Shown here piece by piece: positions 56,463-64,000 of a stretch of 64,000 nt of DNA (its first letter is position 1; every line of letters starts with the position of its first letter). The DNA lies in the NCBI RefSeq assembly GCF_003076455.1, contig NZ_CP020918.1, positions 620,001-684,000 of the forward strand, in the 5' to 3' direction. The notes beneath the pieces are model-generated. The model was not told where the DNA came from, made no database searches, and worked only from the letters and a program-made list of their open reading frames with translations. Source of the DNA: Flavobacterium faecale (GTDB lineage Bacteria; Bacteroidota; Bacteroidia; Flavobacteriales; Flavobacteriaceae). A program made the translations under genes and the position numbers.

Positions 56463-57353
56463 ATGGACTTTATACCATTTATATTCAACGGACTAAGCAT
56501 TAGCTCCATTTTACTACTAACCGCAATAGGACTTAGTATTGTTTTTGGAATGATGGGTGTAATTAATTTTGCCCATGGGGAATTCATCATGATTGGTTGC
56601 TACAGCAGCTACATTGTAAGCCTTGCATTAGGAAGCGAAGGATCTTGGCTAACTTTATTTTTTGCCTTTATCATTTCATTTGTACTCTCATTTGGAATTG
56701 GCTTTCTGGTCGAAAAATTTATTATTAAACGATTATATGCTCGACCCCTAGACAGTATTTTGGCAACCTGGGGTGTGAGTTTGATTTTACAACAATTAGC
56801 ACGAAATATTTTTGGTTCTAATAACGTAGATGCACCAATGCCAAAGATATTAAACGAAGGATGGAAAATAAACGATGCAATCACCCTTCCCTACAATCGA
56901 ATATTAATTATTTTCATCTCTATATCCATTTGTCTTTTTGTCTATTACTTCATGTACAAAACTCCTAAAGGAAGAATTCTACAATCGGTAATGCAAAATC
57001 GCTCTATGGCATCATGTATTGGTATCAATACAAAAAAAGCAGATTCATTTACCTTTTCATTTGGATGTGGACTTGCAGGAATCGCTGGTATTTGCATCTC
57101 GATGTTGGGATCAATTGGGCCATCGACCGGTCAAAACTACATTATTGACACCTTCTTGGTAGTAATTTTAGGTGGAATTGGAGGATTACGAGGTTCTATT
57201 CTTGGTGCCTTATTAATCGGAATGTGTAATCCATTTATCGAATATTATACAACCTCTAGTATGGCGAAAGTTATCATATTGGTAATGGTATTGGTCACTT
57301 TACAATACAAACCACAAGGATTATCTCCAATGAAAGATAGAACTATTGATTAA
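56463..57353 (+). CDS. urtB: Urea ABC transporter permease UrtB
   Basis: This is a LivH-type inner-membrane permease with about eight helices. It starts MDFIPFIFNGLSISSILLLT and has GMMGVINFAHGEFIMIGCYS, the conserved first cytoplasmic block. The family EAA-like region is ASCIGINTKKADSFTFSFGC. VVILGGIGGLRGSILGALLIG and VTLQYKPQGLSPM close it. At 296 aa it lacks the long N-terminal extension of many proteobacterial UrtB proteins. It pairs with UrtC to form the channel. Confidence 0.94.
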   Translation: MDFIPFIFNGLSISSILLLTAIGLSIVFGMMGVINFAHGEFIMIGCYSSYIVSLALGSEGSWLTLFFAFIISFVLSFGIGFLVEKFIIKRLYARPLDSILATWGVSLILQQLARNIFGSNNVDAPMPKILNEGWKINDAITLPYNRILIIFISISICLFVYYFMYKTPKGRILQSVMQNRSMASCIGINTKKADSFTFSFGCGLAGIAGICISMLGSIGPSTGQNYIIDTFLVVILGGIGGLRGSILGALLIGMCNPFIEYYTTSSMAKVIILVMVLVTLQYKPQGLSPMKDRTID

Positions 57354-57370
57354 TTTATTCAATTACTAAA

Positions 57371-58402
57371 ATGAAACAGAAAACAATATATACCTTAATA
57401 ATACTATCACTCATACTGATACCTCTCTTAACGATGTCTGAATTTAGACTTTCCTTATTGAGTAAATTTCTAGTTTTCTCCATTGTGGCTATTTCTGTAA
57501 ATTTATTATGGGGATACACAGGAATATTAAGTCTTGGTCACGGAGTTTATTTTGCACTTGGCGGCTACGCTATGGCGATGTATATGAAACTACAATCACA
57601 ACCTTTACCCGATTTCATGGAATGGTCAGGAATCGAAGTTTTACCTTGGTTTTGGGCTCCTTTCAAATATTTCCCTAGCACATTGGCGATGATTATCATT
57701 TTACCGGTCGCCCTAGCATTGCTTGTCGGGATACCGCTTTTCAAATCAGGTACAAAAGGAGTTTATTTCACGATTATCAGTCAAGCGATAACACTAATTA
57801 TGTCTATTCTATTTGTAGGTTCACAAGGATTTACCGGAGGATCAAATGGAATTACTGGTTTTGATGGTTTATTCGGACTTACACTACACGACCCAATACT
57901 AATCAAAATACTTTATTTATTAGTTGTTGCGATATTAATAGGAATCTACTTCCTAAGTAAATTCATGCTTAACTCACACGGGGGAACTATCATCCAGGCT
58001 ATAAGAGACCGCGAAACTAGATTGCGTTTCCTAGGATACAAAACCGATTCGTTTAAGATAATTACATTAGCAACCTCTGCTGCTATTTGTGGTATTGCAG
58101 GAGCTTTGTTCGTGCCTATTGTTGGAATTATTTCTCCTTCTATTATGAGTATTTTAATGTCGACCGAATTTGTTATTTGGGTCGCTATTGGAGGAAGAGC
58201 TACATTACTAGGTCCTATTGTAGGAGCAATTTTAATCAATTATGCTAAAACAAGTTTTTCTGAATCAATGCCAGAATACTGGTGGTACTTTTATGGTTTC
58301 TTATTCATAGCAGCAACCATCATTGTCCCAAAAGGAATTGTTGGTACATTATTGGAGAAAAAATGGTTCAACAACACCTTTAACAAACTTAAAAATGAGT
58401 AG
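57371..58402 (+). CDS. urtC: Urea ABC transporter permease UrtC
   Basis: This is a LivM-type permease of about nine to ten helices. WGYTGILSLGHGVYFALGGY is the family core. A longer loop with MKLQSQPLPDFMEWSGIEVL is typical of UrtC and not of LivM. QGFTGGSNGITGF and IGGRATLLGPIVGA follow, with FYGFLFIAATIIVPKGIVG at the end. It is 343 aa. It starts 17 bp after urtB and overlaps urtD by eight bases. Confidence 0.95.
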   Translation: MKQKTIYTLIILSLILIPLLTMSEFRLSLLSKFLVFSIVAISVNLLWGYTGILSLGHGVYFALGGYAMAMYMKLQSQPLPDFMEWSGIEVLPWFWAPFKYFPSTLAMIIILPVALALLVGIPLFKSGTKGVYFTIISQAITLIMSILFVGSQGFTGGSNGITGFDGLFGLTLHDPILIKILYLLVVAILIGIYFLSKFMLNSHGGTIIQAIRDRETRLRFLGYKTDSFKIITLATSAAICGIAGALFVPIVGIISPSIMSILMSTEFVIWVAIGGRATLLGPIVGAILINYAKTSFSESMPEYWWYFYGFLFIAATIIVPKGIVGTLLEKKWFNNTFNKLKNE

Positions 58403-59165
58403 ATTTCATCAAATAATACCAAACCCCATCATTAGTTTAAGAGATGTTGAAGTAGATTTTGATGGGTACAAAGCACTAAACAACATTACGATCGATTTTC
58501 CTTTCAAAGGAGTTCAGTTTATCATTGGCCCAAATGGAGCAGGTAAAACTACCATACTGGACGCTATATGTGGACGTGTGAAAACCTCAAAAGGAATTAT
58601 TGTATACAAATCTGAAATAGAAATACAGAACAAGAAACCAGAAAGCATCGTTCACTTAGGAATTAGTCGCAAATTTCAAAACCCAACCATTTTCAATACA
58701 CAAACCGTTTTTGAAAATATGAAATTGGCCTTAATTACTGGAAAAAACACACTATGGTATCTTTTTAGCTCCAAAATCACACAAGAACAACACGACATTA
58801 TAGATGAGACATTAGCAAAGCTGAATTTATTAGAAGTCAAACATGCCATTAGCGGCTCCTTATCACACGGTCAAAAGCAGTGGCTGGAAATAGCTATGTC
58901 CATTATCAACAAACCTGAATTATTATTGGTAGATGAACCTATTGCAGGAATGTCTCCCAACGAAAGAGATAAAACTGGTGAACTACTAACTCAAATTGCT
59001 CAGGAAAGAACTGTTTTTGTGGTAGAACACGATATGAAGTTCGTAAGCAATTTTTCTACTTCGGTATTAGTTATGCACGAAGGACGAATCATTGACAACG
59101 GTACTTTTGACAAAATAGTCAACAATCAAGAAGTCATCGAAATTTATTTGGGACGACAAAAGTAA
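58395..59165 (+). CDS. urtD: Urea ABC transporter ATPase UrtD
   Basis: This is an ATP-binding subunit of the LivG type. The start is MSRFHQIIPNPIISLRDVEV, overlapping the urtC stop; a longer frame would run through urtC. Walker A is GPNGAGKTT near residue 45, the signature is LSHGQKQ near 155, and Walker B is LLLVDEPIAG. The switch histidine is in VFVVEHDMKFV. At 256 aa it is standard. It forms the motor with UrtE. Confidence 0.95.
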   Translation: MSRFHQIIPNPIISLRDVEVDFDGYKALNNITIDFPFKGVQFIIGPNGAGKTTILDAICGRVKTSKGIIVYKSEIEIQNKKPESIVHLGISRKFQNPTIFNTQTVFENMKLALITGKNTLWYLFSSKITQEQHDIIDETLAKLNLLEVKHAISGSLSHGQKQWLEIAMSIINKPELLLVDEPIAGMSPNERDKTGELLTQIAQERTVFVVEHDMKFVSNFSTSVLVMHEGRIIDNGTFDKIVNNQEVIEIYLGRQK

Positions 59166-59221
59166 GCAGCTATCTGTTTACGAATGTTCTCCTAATAATT
59201 CATCCACATAATTCAATAAAC

Positions 59222-59920
59222 ATGTTTGAAATAAAAAACTTGACCGCTGGATATTCTTCAGAAACCTCAGCCATTCACGACATCAATATAACCATTCCCA
59301 AGAACGAAATTTGCTCTATTATAGGAAGCAATGGAGCGGGAAAAACCACGCTTCTTAAAGGAATCATGGGACTATTACCTTCTAAATCCGGAGAGATTAT
59401 CTTTGACGGCACAGATATTACTAATTTTGATTCGGAAGCCATATCTCAATTAGGCATTGGCTACGTTCCACAAGGTAGAATGATTTTCCCGTACTTAACT
59501 GTTGAAGAAAATCTTCTACTAGGATGCGAAGTACGAAAAATGAACTTGAAAAAAGCACTCGAAATTGGATACGATTATTTCCCCGACCTAAAAGGAATTA
59601 GTAAACGAAAAGGCGGAATGTTAAGTGGTGGACAACAACAACAATTAGCCATCGCTAGAATGCTTGTCATAGAGCCCAAAATGATTTTACTAGACGAGCC
59701 CGCAGAAGGAATTCAGCCTAACGTAGTACAAGAAATTGGAAGAATCCTTCAAAAAGTCACCTCAGAATTGAATGTATCTGTTCTTTTAGTCGAACAATTT
59801 GTTGGCTTTGCACTCGATTTATCACACTCCTATTATTTCCTACAAGGTGGAGAAATTACCAAAAACGGAAGAATTACAGAAGAAAATAAAGCTCAAATCA
59901 TCGACAGTATTAAACTGTAA
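59222..59920 (+). CDS. urtE: Urea ABC transporter ATPase UrtE
   Basis: This is an ATP-binding subunit of the LivF type, 232 aa. Walker A is GSNGAGKTTLLKGIMGLLP near residue 35, the signature is LSGGQQQQLAIARML, Walker B is MILLDEPAEGIQPNV, and the switch histidine position is occupied by glutamine in LLVEQFVGFALDL, as in other LivF-type proteins. It is the last gene of the transporter operon, 56 bp after urtD and convergent with sucB. A terminator follows. Confidence 0.95.
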   Translation: MFEIKNLTAGYSSETSAIHDINITIPKNEICSIIGSNGAGKTTLLKGIMGLLPSKSGEIIFDGTDITNFDSEAISQLGIGYVPQGRMIFPYLTVEENLLLGCEVRKMNLKKALEIGYDYFPDLKGISKRKGGMLSGGQQQQLAIARMLVIEPKMILLDEPAEGIQPNVVQEIGRILQKVTSELNVSVLLVEQFVGFALDLSHSYYFLQGGEITKNGRITEENKAQIIDSIKL

Positions 59921-59969
59921 ATTTAAAAATTATCTTACAATAATAAACTAATTACTAATTCATTTCAAT

Positions 59970-60010
59970 AAAAAATCCCAAATTCAATCAAATGAATTTG
60001 GGATTTTTTT
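59970..60010. terminator. Bidirectional terminator between urtE and sucB
   Basis: AAAAAATCCCAAATTC and GAATTTGGGATTTTTT form a strong stem with A and T runs on both sides. It ends six bases before the right copy of the 39-bp repeat. Confidence 0.9.
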
Positions 60011-60016
60011 ATATTT

Positions 60017-60055
60017 AAAACTGCTATATTACAATTCAAATGCTCTTTTAGGATT
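60017..60055. repeat. 39-bp direct repeat, right copy (intact sucB 3' end)
   Basis: It is identical to 48327-48365. Here it forms the genuine last nine codons and early 3' UTR of sucB. Together the copies enclose the whole urease and urea transport cluster (about 11.7 kb). Confidence 0.93.
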
Positions 60056-61246
60056 GTTATCCAAAAGTAATTCCATTGGGTTTTCCAAAGCTTCTTTAAC
60101 CGCTACCAAGAAACCAACTGATTCTTTACCATCAATGATTCTGTGGTCATAAGAAAGTGCCACGTACATCATTGGGTGAATTTCTACTTTACCGTTTACA
60201 GCAATTGGGCGCTCAATAATATTGTGCATACCTAAAATTCCTGATTGAGGAGGGTTGATAATTGGAGTAGACAACATCGATCCAAATACACCACCGTTAG
60301 TGATTGTAAATGTACCACCTGTCATATCATCAACAGTGATTTGTCCGTCACGTGCTTTGATAGCCAATCTTTTGATTTCAGCTTCAATTCCACGGAAAGT
60401 TAAGTTTTCTGCGTTACGCACTACAGGAACCATCAAACCTTTTGGTCCAGAAACTGCGATAGAGATATCTGCAAAATCAAAAGCGATTTTGTGATCACCA
60501 TCCATCATAGAGTTTACGTCTGGGTACAATTGTAATGCTCTAGTTACCGCTTTGGTAAAGAAAGACATATATCCAAGACCAACACCACCGTGTTTTGCTT
60601 TGAAGGTATCTTTGTATTCGTTACGGATATTGTTGATAGGTGTCATGTTTACTTCGTTAAAAGTAGTCAACATTGCTGTTTCGTTTTTAGCTGCTACAAG
60701 ACGCTCAGCTACTTTACGACGCAACATAGACAATTTAGTACGCTCTTGTCCACGGCTTCCACCTGTTGGAGTTCCCATTGAAGGAACAGCATTTACTGCA
60801 TCATCTTTAGTAATTCTTCCTCCTTTTCCAGTTCCTAAAACTGTTGCTGGAGCAATATTTTTTTCGTCTAATATTTTCTTAGCTGCTGGAGATGGAGTTC
60901 CTGTAGCATAAGTCGCTGCTGGTGCCGCAACTGGTGCTGGTGCAGGAGTTGCTTTTGGCGCTTCAGCTACTGGAGCTGCCGCTGCTGGCGCATCACCTGC
61001 TGGTTTTGCTGCTGCTGTGTCAATAAGGCAAACTACTGCTCCTACTGCTACTGCATCACCTTCTTCTGCTTTTAGGGTAATGATACCACTTGCTTCTGCA
61101 GGCAATTCTAATGTTGCTTTATCTGAATCTACTTCAGCAATTGCTTGATCTTTTTCAACATAGTCACCATCTTGTACTAACCAAGTGGCGATTTCAACTT
61201 CTTTAATAGATTCCCCTGGTGATGGAACTTTCATTTCTAAAATCAT
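60029..61246 (-). CDS. sucB: 2-oxoglutarate dehydrogenase E2 (dihydrolipoyl succinyltransferase)
   Basis: This TCA-cycle enzyme transfers succinyl from E1 to CoA. The lipoyl domain has the modified lysine in [17 protein letters not shown] near residue 43. An Ala/Pro-rich linker follows at 80-115, then an E3/E1-binding domain ([20 protein letters not shown]). The catalytic core carries [15 protein letters not shown] with the active histidine near 375. At 405 aa it is complete. It lies downstream of sucA, with a 142-bp gap containing a structured repeat. Its 3' end is the duplicated 39-bp sequence. Confidence 0.97.
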   Translation of the reverse strand: MILEMKVPSPGESIKEVEIATWLVQDGDYVEKDQAIAEVDSDKATLELPAEASGIITLKAEEGDAVAVGAVVCLIDTAAAKPAGDAPAAAAPVAEAPKATPAPAPVAAPAATYATGTPSPAAKKILDEKNIAPATVLGTGKGGRITKDDAVNAVPSMGTPTGGSRGQERTKLSMLRRKVAERLVAAKNETAMLTTFNEVNMTPINNIRNEYKDTFKAKHGGVGLGYMSFFTKAVTRALQLYPDVNSMMDGDHKIAFDFADISIAVSGPKGLMVPVVRNAENLTFRGIEAEIKRLAIKARDGQITVDDMTGGTFTITNGGVFGSMLSTPIINPPQSGILGMHNIIERPIAVNGKVEIHPMMYVALSYDHRIIDGKESVGFLVAVKEALENPMELLLDNNPKRAFEL

Positions 61247-61307
61247 GTTCTTATATTTTAAATTATGAATTTTAATTTTTTAAATCTTATTATTATCGAA
61301 TGGTCCT

Positions 61308-61382
61308 AGCCCTGATAGAAGCGGCATCCTTTTTCTTTTTTTTCAAAAGAAAAAGATATAGCTGATAGCAGGAAATAGCTCC
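61308..61382 (+). repeat. Flavobacterial structured dispersed element, copy 2
   Basis: It has the same framework as 4441-4511: AGCCCTGAT, AGCGGCATCCT, then a hairpin (CTTTTTCTTTT with AAAAGAAAAAG), then GATATAGCTGATAGCAGGA and an AGCTCC end. It lies between sucA and sucB, so it is transcribed in the sucAB message as its complement. Confidence 0.75.
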
Positions 61383-61388
61383 AAATTA

Positions 61389-64000
61389 TTATCTAAATAA
61401 TGTGTTATCAAATACCATTTTAATAGCATCTGCATGACGACGTTTTGCACGTGTATAACTTCCTGATGCTGGTGCAGAATACGCTTTTAATGAAGCTAAT
61501 CTCCATTTTACCAAATCAAAGTTCATCAACATGAACGAGTAAGCTCCCATGTTTTTCGGCTCTTCTTGCGCCCAAACGTAATCGTCAGCATTTGGATACA
61601 ATGCAATAATAGCTTTTAATTGATCTACAGGCAATGGGAATAATTGCTCGATACGAACAATTGCCACATCTTTGCGACCATTATTTTCTCTCTCTGCAGT
61701 AAGATCGTAATAGAATTTACCAGTACAGAAAACCAATGTTTTCACATCTGCTTTATTTACTGTGTTGTCATCAATTGTTTCTTGGAATTCTCCATTTGCA
61801 ATTTCGTCCACGGTAGACACACATCTTGGGTCACGCAATAAACTTTTTGGAGAAAATACAACCAAAGGTTTACGGTATGTAGTTTTCATTTGTCTTCTCA
61901 ACAAGTGAAAAAAGTTGGCTGGTGTTGTACAATCTGCTACATACATATTATGACGTGCACATAGTTGCAAGTAACGCTCCATACGTGCAGACGAGTGCTC
62001 AGCACCTTGACCTTCGTATCCATGAGGCAATAACATTACCAATCCGTTTTGATTGTTCCATTTGTCTTCTCCACAAGAGATGTATTGGTCAATCATAATT
62101 TGAGCTCCGTTAGAGAAATCTCCAAACTGTGCTTCCCAAATTGTCAAGGCATTTGGATTTGCTAAGGCATAACCGTAGTCAAAACCTAATACACCATACT
62201 CAGACAAGAAAGAGTTATATATACGGAAGTTTCCTTTTTTGTTTTCGATGTTGTTCAACAACACCACTTTTTCTTCTGAATCTTCTACTTTTACAACCGC
62301 ATGACGGTGAGAAAAAGTCCCACGCTCTACATCTTGACCAGAAATACGAATATCATACCCTTCTGTCAATAATGTACCGTAAGCCAATGTCTCAGCAGTA
62401 CCCCAATCTACTGCGTCGTTATTATAAACAGTTTGTCTATCATTAACGATTTTAGTGATTTTATTGATGAATTTTTTGTCTGATGGTAAGTTTGATACTG
62501 TTTTGATGATCGAGTCAAGAGTTGCTCTTTCTACTTTAGTATTTGCTTTCTCCAACATTCCTTTATCAGAAACTTGCTCAAAACCAATCCATTCATTTCT
62601 CATAAACGGAGTGATCACTGTCAATTCTTTTTTACGAGACGCTTCAAGATTTTGATCTAGGTCTTCTTTGTATTCTTTCTCTAAAGTCTTAACCAAATTA
62701 CCATCGATTACACCTTGAGACAATAACTTCTCAGCATATATATCTCTTGGATTTTGGTGCTTAGCGATGATTTTGTATAAAACTGGTTGTGTAAAACGAG
62801 GCTCATCACCTTCATTATGACCGTATTTTCTATATCCTAATAAGTCAATAAATACATCACGACCAAACTCCATTCTGAAATCCAATGCAAATTGAATAGC
62901 GTGTACAACTGATTCTGCATCATCTGCATTCACGTGTAATACAGGTGACAAAGTAACTTTGGCAACATCTGTACAATAGGTTGATGAACGAGCGTCAAGG
63001 TAGTTTGTTGTAAAACCTACTTGGTTGTTGATTACAATATGGATAGTTCCACCGGTTTTGTAACCATCTAATTGTGCCATTTGAATAATCTCATAAAGAA
63101 TACCTTGTCCTGCAATTGCAGCATCACCGTGAACGGCAATAGGTAATACTTTAGAAAAATCATTTGGATAATATTTATCTTGTTTCGCTCTAGTGATTCC
63201 TTCAATTACTGCACCTACAGTTTCAAGGTGCGAAGGGTTTGGAGCCAAGTTGATGTTGATTTTTTTACCAGACTTGGTAACTTTGTCAGCTGTAAGACCT
63301 AAATGGTATTTTACGTCACCGTCAAAATATTCTTGATCATAATCTTTTCCGTCAAACTCCCCAAAAATGTCTTGAGTTGATTTTCCAAAAATATTAGCCA
63401 AAACATTCAAACGACCACGGTGTGCCATTCCCATTACAAACTGCTCTACTCCTTTTTCGGCTGCTCTTTCGATCAAAGCATCCAAAGCTGGAATGATAGT
63501 CTCTCCACCTTCAAGTGAAAAACGTTTTTGACCTACATATTTAGTATGCAAGAAATTTTCAAAAGAAACCGCTTGGTTCAATTTGTTTAAAATTCCTTTT
63601 TTCTCCTCTGAAGAGAACGTAGGCTGGTTTTCGTTGATACTTAATTTGTCTTGAATCCATTCAACAATTTCTGGCTTACGGATGTACATGTACTCCACAC
63701 CAATATGTTGACAATAAATTTTTCTTAAATGCTCAATAATCTGAGCTAGTGAAGAAGGTTGTAGCCCTAAAACTTTGGCAGCGTCAAAAACCGTACTTAA
63801 ATCGGCAGATGAAAGACCAAAAGTCTCTAAATCTAAAGTTGGAGTAAATGATCTACGATCTCTTACCGGATTTGTTTGGGTAAACAAATGTCCTCTAGAA
63901 CGGTACCCTTCAACCAATTTCAAAACTTTAAATTCTTTTTGAAGTTGCTCTGAAATCTTACTGTTATCAACAGGAGTCGATACTACAGAAGAAACAGATG
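61389..64000 (-). CDS. sucA: 2-oxoglutarate dehydrogenase E1, 5' end outside the window
   Basis: This thiamine-diphosphate enzyme decarboxylates 2-oxoglutarate and succinylates the lipoyl group of SucB. The frame is open to the window edge, so the N-terminus is missing. KLVEGYRSRGHLFTQTNP, VEQFVMGMAHRGRLNVLANI and HGDAAIAGQGILYE are E1o hallmarks. The ThDP-binding GDAAIAGQG motif continues to VINNQVGFTTN. Later LLPHGYEGQGAEHSSARMER carries active-site histidines. SSARMERYLQLCA and VFSPKSLLRDP lie in the C-terminal half. About 870 residues are present out of a usual 900-930. Confidence 0.97.
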   Translation of the reverse strand, partial: SVSSVVSTPVDNSKISEQLQKEFKVLKLVEGYRSRGHLFTQTNPVRDRRSFTPTLDLETFGLSSADLSTVFDAAKVLGLQPSSLAQIIEHLRKIYCQHIGVEYMYIRKPEIVEWIQDKLSINENQPTFSSEEKKGILNKLNQAVSFENFLHTKYVGQKRFSLEGGETIIPALDALIERAAEKGVEQFVMGMAHRGRLNVLANIFGKSTQDIFGEFDGKDYDQEYFDGDVKYHLGLTADKVTKSGKKININLAPNPSHLETVGAVIEGITRAKQDKYYPNDFSKVLPIAVHGDAAIAGQGILYEIIQMAQLDGYKTGGTIHIVINNQVGFTTNYLDARSSTYCTDVAKVTLSPVLHVNADDAESVVHAIQFALDFRMEFGRDVFIDLLGYRKYGHNEGDEPRFTQPVLYKIIAKHQNPRDIYAEKLLSQGVIDGNLVKTLEKEYKEDLDQNLEASRKKELTVITPFMRNEWIGFEQVSDKGMLEKANTKVERATLDSIIKTVSNLPSDKKFINKITKIVNDRQTVYNNDAVDWGTAETLAYGTLLTEGYDIRISGQDVERGTFSHRHAVVKVEDSEEKVVLLNNIENKKGNFRIYNSFLSEYGVLGFDYGYALANPNALTIWEAQFGDFSNGAQIMIDQYISCGEDKWNNQNGLVMLLPHGYEGQGAEHSSARMERYLQLCARHNMYVADCTTPANFFHLLRRQMKTTYRKPLVVFSPKSLLRDPRCVSTVDEIANGEFQETIDDNTVNKADVKTLVFCTGKFYYDLTAERENNGRKDVAIVRIEQLFPLPVDQLKAIIALYPNADDYVWAQEEPKNMGAYSFMLMNFDLVKWRLASLKAYSAPASGSYTRAKRRHADAIKMVFDNTLFR

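Noticed and set aside
48366..60016. Integrase gene inside the urea island
   Set aside because: All reading frames of useful size are urease, nickel, transporter or barrel genes or their antisense shadows.

Overview
The window looks like chromosomal DNA of a flavobacterium (phylum Bacteroidota). The evidence is low GC, TAnnTTTG-type -7 promoter boxes with AT-rich leaders in place of Shine-Dalgarno sites, a secreted protein with a type IX secretion (T9SS) sorting domain, a MurF-alanine racemase fusion, a PorT-type barrel, a TonB receptor with a carboxypeptidase-regulatory-like N-terminus, and flavobacterial dispersed repeats. No rRNA or CRISPR array is visible; there is one tRNA (Ser-GGA).

Layout. 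1-4.5 kb is a mobile and repeat-rich zone. A 210-bp repeat occurs twice and brackets an IS91-type transposase remnant, an unrecognised zinc-ribbon gene, an inverted repeat with a group II intron at its foot, and a 58-residue membrane protein. 4.5-9.8 kb holds a prolyl oligopeptidase, a TonB-dependent receptor and a His-rich metal-type small protein. 10-11.4 kb is a toxin-antitoxin pair between 198-bp direct repeats, followed by REP-like palindromes. 11.5-19 kb is core: asd, mscL, murF-alr, a membrane protein, a PorT-like barrel and a T9SS cargo protein. 19.3-28.7 kb has a LysR regulator and two paralogous MFS exporters, with a single-chain restriction-modification enzyme, a HigB/HigA-ImmA toxin-antitoxin pair and tRNA-Ser between them. 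28.7-31.7 kb is a tatD - acyltransferase - asparaginase operon.

32-47 kb is the least understood part. It has an ECF sigma factor with a membrane TPR partner, a lipoprotein, a NarL-type two-component system whose upstream membrane gene is split by an IS3-family element, small secreted proteins (two with single-base frameshifts), a PKD/beta-barrel protein, a TPR-CHAT caspase-like protease anchored by a C-terminal helix, and an overlapping retropepsin-like aspartic protease. I propose this as a candidate undescribed envelope proteolytic signalling locus, possibly decaying in this strain.

48.3-60.1 kb is a complete urea island. ureABCEFGD plus a UreH-type nickel permease point left; the ABC transporter urtABCDE, with an extra outer-membrane barrel after urtA, points right from a shared 252-bp control region. 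The island is bracketed by a perfect 39-bp direct repeat made of the last codons and 3' UTR of the 2-oxoglutarate dehydrogenase E2 gene. This is the pattern left by an element that integrates into a gene end and restores it. The E2 gene (sucB) and the E1 gene (sucA, cut by the window edge) complete the window.
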